A DNA stretch of 64,000 nt, from contig NZ_QCZJ01000005.1 of the NCBI RefSeq assembly GCF_003075435.1, positions 1 through 64,000 on the forward strand, in the 5' to 3' direction. The notes beneath the pieces are model-generated. The model saw nothing but the letters and a program-made list of their open reading frames with translations. It ran no database searches and had not been told where the DNA came from. Both the position numbers and the translations under genes were made by a program. This stretch comes from Terrimonas sp. (GTDB taxonomy: Bacteria > Bacteroidota > Bacteroidia > Chitinophagales > Chitinophagaceae). Below are positions 60,904 to 64,000 of the stretch, piece after piece (position 1 is the stretch's first letter; every line of letters begins with the position of its first letter).

Positions 60904-62031
60904 TTATTTCATCTCTACAATTTTCCCACTCTTAGCCGATTCCCTCGCTGCTTCGAGTATCTTAACAACCATTATATTATTTTCCAGCGAATACAAGCTA
61001 TAGGCATCAACCTGTATCTTTTTTCTTATGGCATCCGTAAAATATTCAAACGGGTCTTCATATACCCTGATATCGGCAGTAGTGTATGATCTTGACTGGT
61101 CAGACTTATCGTTTTCCCTGCGTATATACATTTGTGTATTGTCTGCCGTTTTAATATAGCCTGTGTTACCGTATAATTCCATATCTTTTCTGCTAAATGG
61201 CCAGTTCCACGAAGCCTGTATAATTGCCTGTGATTTTGGATAAGAAACAATAATAGTTGCTTCATCATCTACTTTAGGATAAATAGCAGGTTTAAATTGC
61301 CTGGTAACCGCGCTCACAGATACCGGTTTTTCTCCTTTTGTAAGCCAGGTCATAATATTAGCGCCATAGCACCCAAAATCAATAATTGCGCCGCCGCCAT
61401 TTTGCACGGGATCGGTCAGCCAGTCAAAAAACTCCTTACCCACACCTATTTCTTTAGGCCCCTGGTGACCATGATGAAAAACTGCTTTGCGCATCTCTCC
61501 AATATAGCTGCTGTCGTATATTAACTGGTATGACTTTGCAGTGACAGGATACCACGAGGTTTCATAATTGGTAAGTAACAGTATATTGTATTTTTTGGCA
61601 AACGACTCCATTTCAAGCGCATCTTTAACGCTTACAGCCAAAGGCTTCTCAACCATCACATGTATCCCTCTTGGCGCGCAGGCTTTTACTACAGCAAGGT
61701 GATCATAAATAGAGCCGAATGCCACAACTGCTTCCGGCTTCACTTTATCCAGCATTGTTTCAAGATCGTTATAAAGAATGTTATCATTCAGTTTAAAATG
61801 CTGTGCAGATTTTTTCAGTAATACCGGGTCTTTTTCATACACACCTGTTAATGTCATATACCCCACTGGCTTATGACCTAAAATCCATCCGGAATGTCCA
61901 TGCGCTATACCGGCAACGGCTATGCGAACGGGTTTGTTTTGGGCATTTACCGCACAGAAAAATAATAAGCAGGTAACAGAAAAAAATAAACGGGTCATTG
62001 CTAATAATAGTTTGTTGTTTTTTATTTTCAT
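60904..62031 (-). CDS. Periplasmic Gfo/Idh/MocA family oxidoreductase
   Basis: 375 residues. The N-terminus (start at 62031, or 61998 from Met12) carries a signal peptide ending 'FCAVNAQ', so the enzyme is exported. The Rossmann fold begins 'VRIAVAGIAHGHSGWIL', with 'PEAVVAFGSIYDHLAVVKACAPRGIHVMVEKPLAV' containing the conserved EKP. The C-terminal substrate domain has 'GGGAIIDFGCYGANIMTWLTKG'. Exported Gfo/Idh/MocA enzymes carry tightly bound NAD(P) and often make 3-keto-sugars. It is divergent from a GH5 glycosidase. Substrate unknown. Confidence 0.9.
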   Translation of the reverse strand: MKIKNNKLLLAMTRLFFSVTCLLFFCAVNAQNKPVRIAVAGIAHGHSGWILGHKPVGYMTLTGVYEKDPVLLKKSAQHFKLNDNILYNDLETMLDKVKPEAVVAFGSIYDHLAVVKACAPRGIHVMVEKPLAVSVKDALEMESFAKKYNILLLTNYETSWYPVTAKSYQLIYDSSYIGEMRKAVFHHGHQGPKEIGVGKEFFDWLTDPVQNGGGAIIDFGCYGANIMTWLTKGEKPVSVSAVTRQFKPAIYPKVDDEATIIVSYPKSQAIIQASWNWPFSRKDMELYGNTGYIKTADNTQMYIRRENDKSDQSRSYTTADIRVYEDPFEYFTDAIRKKIQVDAYSLYSLENNIMVVKILEAARESAKSGKIVEMK

Positions 62032-62214
62032 CGGATAATAATTTAAATGTAAAAAAGCCTGGATAAGCTGTTGAAATAAACAGGCATAGTCACCAAATTG
62101 TGATTAGTTTTATAAACTAAATGTATGCTTAAACTGTTAAGTATCAAAAAGAGCCCGGACGGTTATGCACAGTTTTAAATTTATAATGTATTATTGTAAA
62201 CTGTATTAATATAC

Positions 62215-63354
62215 ATGAAAAGGAAAACTTTTATCAGGCAAGTTAGCTTAGCTGCTGCAGGTATTACCGTTGGAAATACATTAAATGTACCGGTTTTCAA
62301 AACCAGGGAAAACCTGTTGCCCCGCTGGAGAGGATTTAACCTGCTTGATTTTTTTTCGCCTGATCCTGCGAACAACAGAAATATTACCACAGATGACCAT
62401 TTGAAATGGATGCGTGACTGGGGGTTTGATTTTGTCCGCATCCCCATTGCATATCCTTCATACCTCAATATTGACAGAACAAAAAATATTACGCCTGATG
62501 ATGTATATAAAATCAGTAATGAAGCGGTAGATAAGATAGACGCACTGGTAACCAAAGCTCATAAATATTCCCTGCATGTAAGTCTTAATCTTCATAGGGC
62601 GCCTGGCTATTGTATCAACGCGGGATTTTATGAACCATATAATTTATGGAAGGATGAAGCTGCTCAAAATGCTTTTTATTTTCATTGGAATATGTGGGCA
62701 AAAAGATACAGGAACATATCGCGTAAGAAAATAAGTTTTGACCTGGTGAATGAGCCTGCTATGAGGGAAGATATGAACGATCAACATTCTAAATCATCTG
62801 CTGTTCCCGGGAATATCTATCGTAGGGTGGCACAGGGTGCCGCCGATGCTATCCGTAAAGAGAACCCGGACCACCTGGTGATTGCAGATGGCAACCAGGT
62901 AGGTACAAAGCCCATTCCCGAAATAATTGATCTAAATATCGGGCAGAGCTGCAGGGGGTATCATCCGGGTAGTATTTCTCATTATAAAGCGCCCTGGGCT
63001 AATAAAGACATAAATAACCTGCCTCAACCAAAATGGCCGGGGCAGGTTGGCAATCAATACCTGAGTCGTGAAATGCTGGAAAGTTTCTATAAGCCCTGGG
63101 TAGAAATTATGCAAAAAGGAGTTGGGGTACATTGTGGAGAATGTGGCTGCTGGAACAAGACGCCCCATGAAATTTTTCTTGCCTGGTTTGATGATCTGCT
63201 TGATATTTTGACCAATGCCGGTATTGGTTATGCATTATGGAATTTTATCGGTGATTTTGGCATTATGGATTCACGCCGTACCGATGTTGATTACAAAGAA
63301 TGGTATGGACATAAGCTGGATAAAAAATTACTTACGCTGTTACAAAAAAAATAA
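62215..63354 (+). CDS. Glycoside hydrolase family 5 (cellulase-like)
   Basis: 379 residues. The N-terminus 'MKRKTFIRQVSLAAAGITVGNTL' looks like an export signal with a weak Tat-like KRK, not RR. The (beta/alpha)8 barrel of clan GH-A shows 'RWRGFNLLDFF', 'WMRDWGFDFVRIPIAYPSYLN', 'LHVSLNLHRAPGYCIN', acid/base Glu180 in 'FDLVNEPA' and nucleophile Glu309 in 'VHCGECGCWNKTP'. It cleaves beta-glycosidic bonds, and its exact glycan is uncertain. Divergent from the Gfo/Idh/MocA gene; the 183-bp spacer may hold promoters for both. Confidence 0.92.
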   Translation: MKRKTFIRQVSLAAAGITVGNTLNVPVFKTRENLLPRWRGFNLLDFFSPDPANNRNITTDDHLKWMRDWGFDFVRIPIAYPSYLNIDRTKNITPDDVYKISNEAVDKIDALVTKAHKYSLHVSLNLHRAPGYCINAGFYEPYNLWKDEAAQNAFYFHWNMWAKRYRNISRKKISFDLVNEPAMREDMNDQHSKSSAVPGNIYRRVAQGAADAIRKENPDHLVIADGNQVGTKPIPEIIDLNIGQSCRGYHPGSISHYKAPWANKDINNLPQPKWPGQVGNQYLSREMLESFYKPWVEIMQKGVGVHCGECGCWNKTPHEIFLAWFDDLLDILTNAGIGYALWNFIGDFGIMDSRRTDVDYKEWYGHKLDKKLLTLLQKK

Positions 63355-63375
63355 TATTAAGTTGTTTTTTATCTG

Positions 63376-63404
63376 CCGGGTTTGAAAACAGTAATGAAAC
63401 CGGG
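63376..63404. terminator. Hairpin between convergent GH5 and thioredoxin genes
   Basis: 8-bp stem CCGGGTTT/AAACCGGG with a 13-nt loop between the two convergent stop codons. The T tails are weak, so termination is tentative. Confidence 0.5.
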
Positions 63405-63471
63405 TAATGCTTTAGAAAAATAGTATCTGGTTGCAACATTGCACTGGAAATACTAAATCGAATTTATATAT

Positions 63472-63774
63472 TCAGTTATCTGTGTACCGGCGTATGATTT
63501 TTTCTAATTGATCGCCCGGCACAACTCCAGATTGTCTCCATAATATTTTTCCCTGCTTAAATAAAATAAGCGTAGGTACTCCCTGTATTTGATAGTTGCC
63601 GGCGGCAGCCGGATTTTTATCAACGTCAATTTTAATAATAGTTGCAGTATCGCCAATGGTGGCTTTCACTTTTTCAAGTACAGGCGCCATCGTTTTACAT
63701 GGACCGCACCATGTCGCAAAAAAATCTACCAGCACTGGTTTGTCTCCGTTGATAAGTTCCCCGAATTTTGACAT
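63472..63774 (-). CDS. trxA: Thioredoxin
   Basis: A 100-residue cytosolic thiol-disulfide oxidoreductase. The active site is W22-C23-G24-P25-C26, with the cis-Pro loop '[11 protein letters not shown]'. The start MSKFGELI is followed directly by strand 1 '[15 protein letters not shown]', so the usual first alpha helix is shortened. No signal peptide. Single gene. Confidence 0.95.
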   Translation of the reverse strand: MSKFGELINGDKPVLVDFFATWCGPCKTMAPVLEKVKATIGDTATIIKIDVDKNPAAAGNYQIQGVPTLILFKQGKILWRQSGVVPGDQLEKIIRRYTDN

Positions 63775-63845
63775 ACATTTTGAGGCTTATGAATAATAAA
63801 ACTTAATCAGTAGAGTGGTTTACGGATATGGGGATTAGAAAAATA

Positions 63846-64000
63846 TCATTTTTTTTTGATAAGCTTTGCCGCAGGAACGCCGGTATATACACCCTCTTCG
63901 GTAATATTTTTTACAACAATACCTCCCATCCCTATGGTGACATTATTGCAAATGGTTATGCCCTGCTTTACCGCAGCGTTAGTGCCAAAATATACACATT
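63846..64000 (-). CDS. Left-handed beta-helix acyltransferase, C-terminal part (truncated by window)
   Basis: The last 51 codons of a minus-strand gene that starts beyond the window. The translation reads as hexapeptide-repeat turns and the usual end of PglD/NeuD-type sugar O-acyltransferases: 'GTNAAVKQGITICNNVTIG', then 'GMGGIVVKNI', 'GVYTGVPAAKLIKKK' and a stop at 63846-63848. It probably acetylates a sugar for surface-glycan synthesis. The N-terminal PglD nucleotide-sugar domain is not in view, so the exact family is uncertain. Confidence 0.8.
   Translation of the reverse strand, partial: CVYFGTNAAVKQGITICNNVTIGMGGIVVKNITEEGVYTGVPAAKLIKKK

Overview
The window comes from a Bacteroidota chromosome, most likely a Chitinophagaceae-like genus (inference). 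The support is a type IX secretion sorting domain, a TonB-dependent receptor with a carboxypeptidase-regulatory N-terminus, TPR/CHAT and CARDB giant proteins, Bacteroidota-only families (DUF3127, DUF5777), and promoters of the TTTG-N20-TAnnTTTG type with no sigma70-like boxes. No phage structural genes, insertion sequences, CRISPR arrays or rRNA genes were found. One tRNA-Ser(GCU) is present.

Layout. 0.2-4.7 kb: a NatA/NatB-like ABC exporter, an FAD dehydrogenase and a DUF3127 protein. 5.3-7.3 kb: dnaA, acylphosphatase and tRNA-Ser. 7.3-12 kb (minus strand): ECF sigma factor, single-pass TPR protein (probable anti-sigma factor) and a large TPR-CHAT caspase-like protease with a C-terminal membrane anchor. 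12.1-26.3 kb (plus strand, divergent): two very large exported proteins 17 bp apart, a 2837-residue PPC/CARDB protein and a 1878-residue RHS protein ending in a T9SS sorting domain. 26.7-47.3 kb: mostly housekeeping and accessory genes (dipeptide epimerase, 4-alpha-glucanotransferase, a membrane-anchored MutS-like ATPase, MscS, transporters, TonB receptor, S41 peptidase, rhodanese, DUF1080 hydrolase, tagaturonate reductase, proBA). 47.4-52.3 kb (minus): a probable operon headed by a second ECF sigma factor, continuing through a membrane-anchored OMP-like protein, an OB-fold protein, a c-type cytochrome lipoprotein, YceI, DUF5777 and a Rieske lipoprotein. 52.6-55.3 kb: an esterase, a small beta-barrel protein and a lipoprotein.

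55.4-60.5 kb (minus) is the most coherent accessory block: a NUDIX/winged-helix regulator (NrtR-like), a short PRPP-synthetase-like protein, nicotinamide phosphoribosyltransferase, an ADP-ribosylglycohydrolase fused to an extra N-terminal domain, and KptA. Three copies of the palindrome TTTGC-N11-GCAAA lie at its two promoters. Two bracket a well-formed TTTG-N20-TATATTTG promoter ahead of the PRPP-synthetase-like gene, and one overlaps the regulator's own -7 box and start codon. I read this as an ADP-ribose/NAD-responsive regulon that releases ADP-ribose and nicotinamide and recycles them into NAD. Whether the synthetase/transferase pair makes NMN from PRPP, or NAD directly from ADP-ribose as in the phage NARP1 pathway, cannot be decided from sequence alone.

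The right end holds a periplasmic Gfo/Idh/MocA oxidoreductase, a divergent GH5 glycosidase, thioredoxin, and the C-terminal end of a left-handed beta-helix acyltransferase that runs off the window. Two small families of dispersed, hairpin-forming intergenic repeats also occur.
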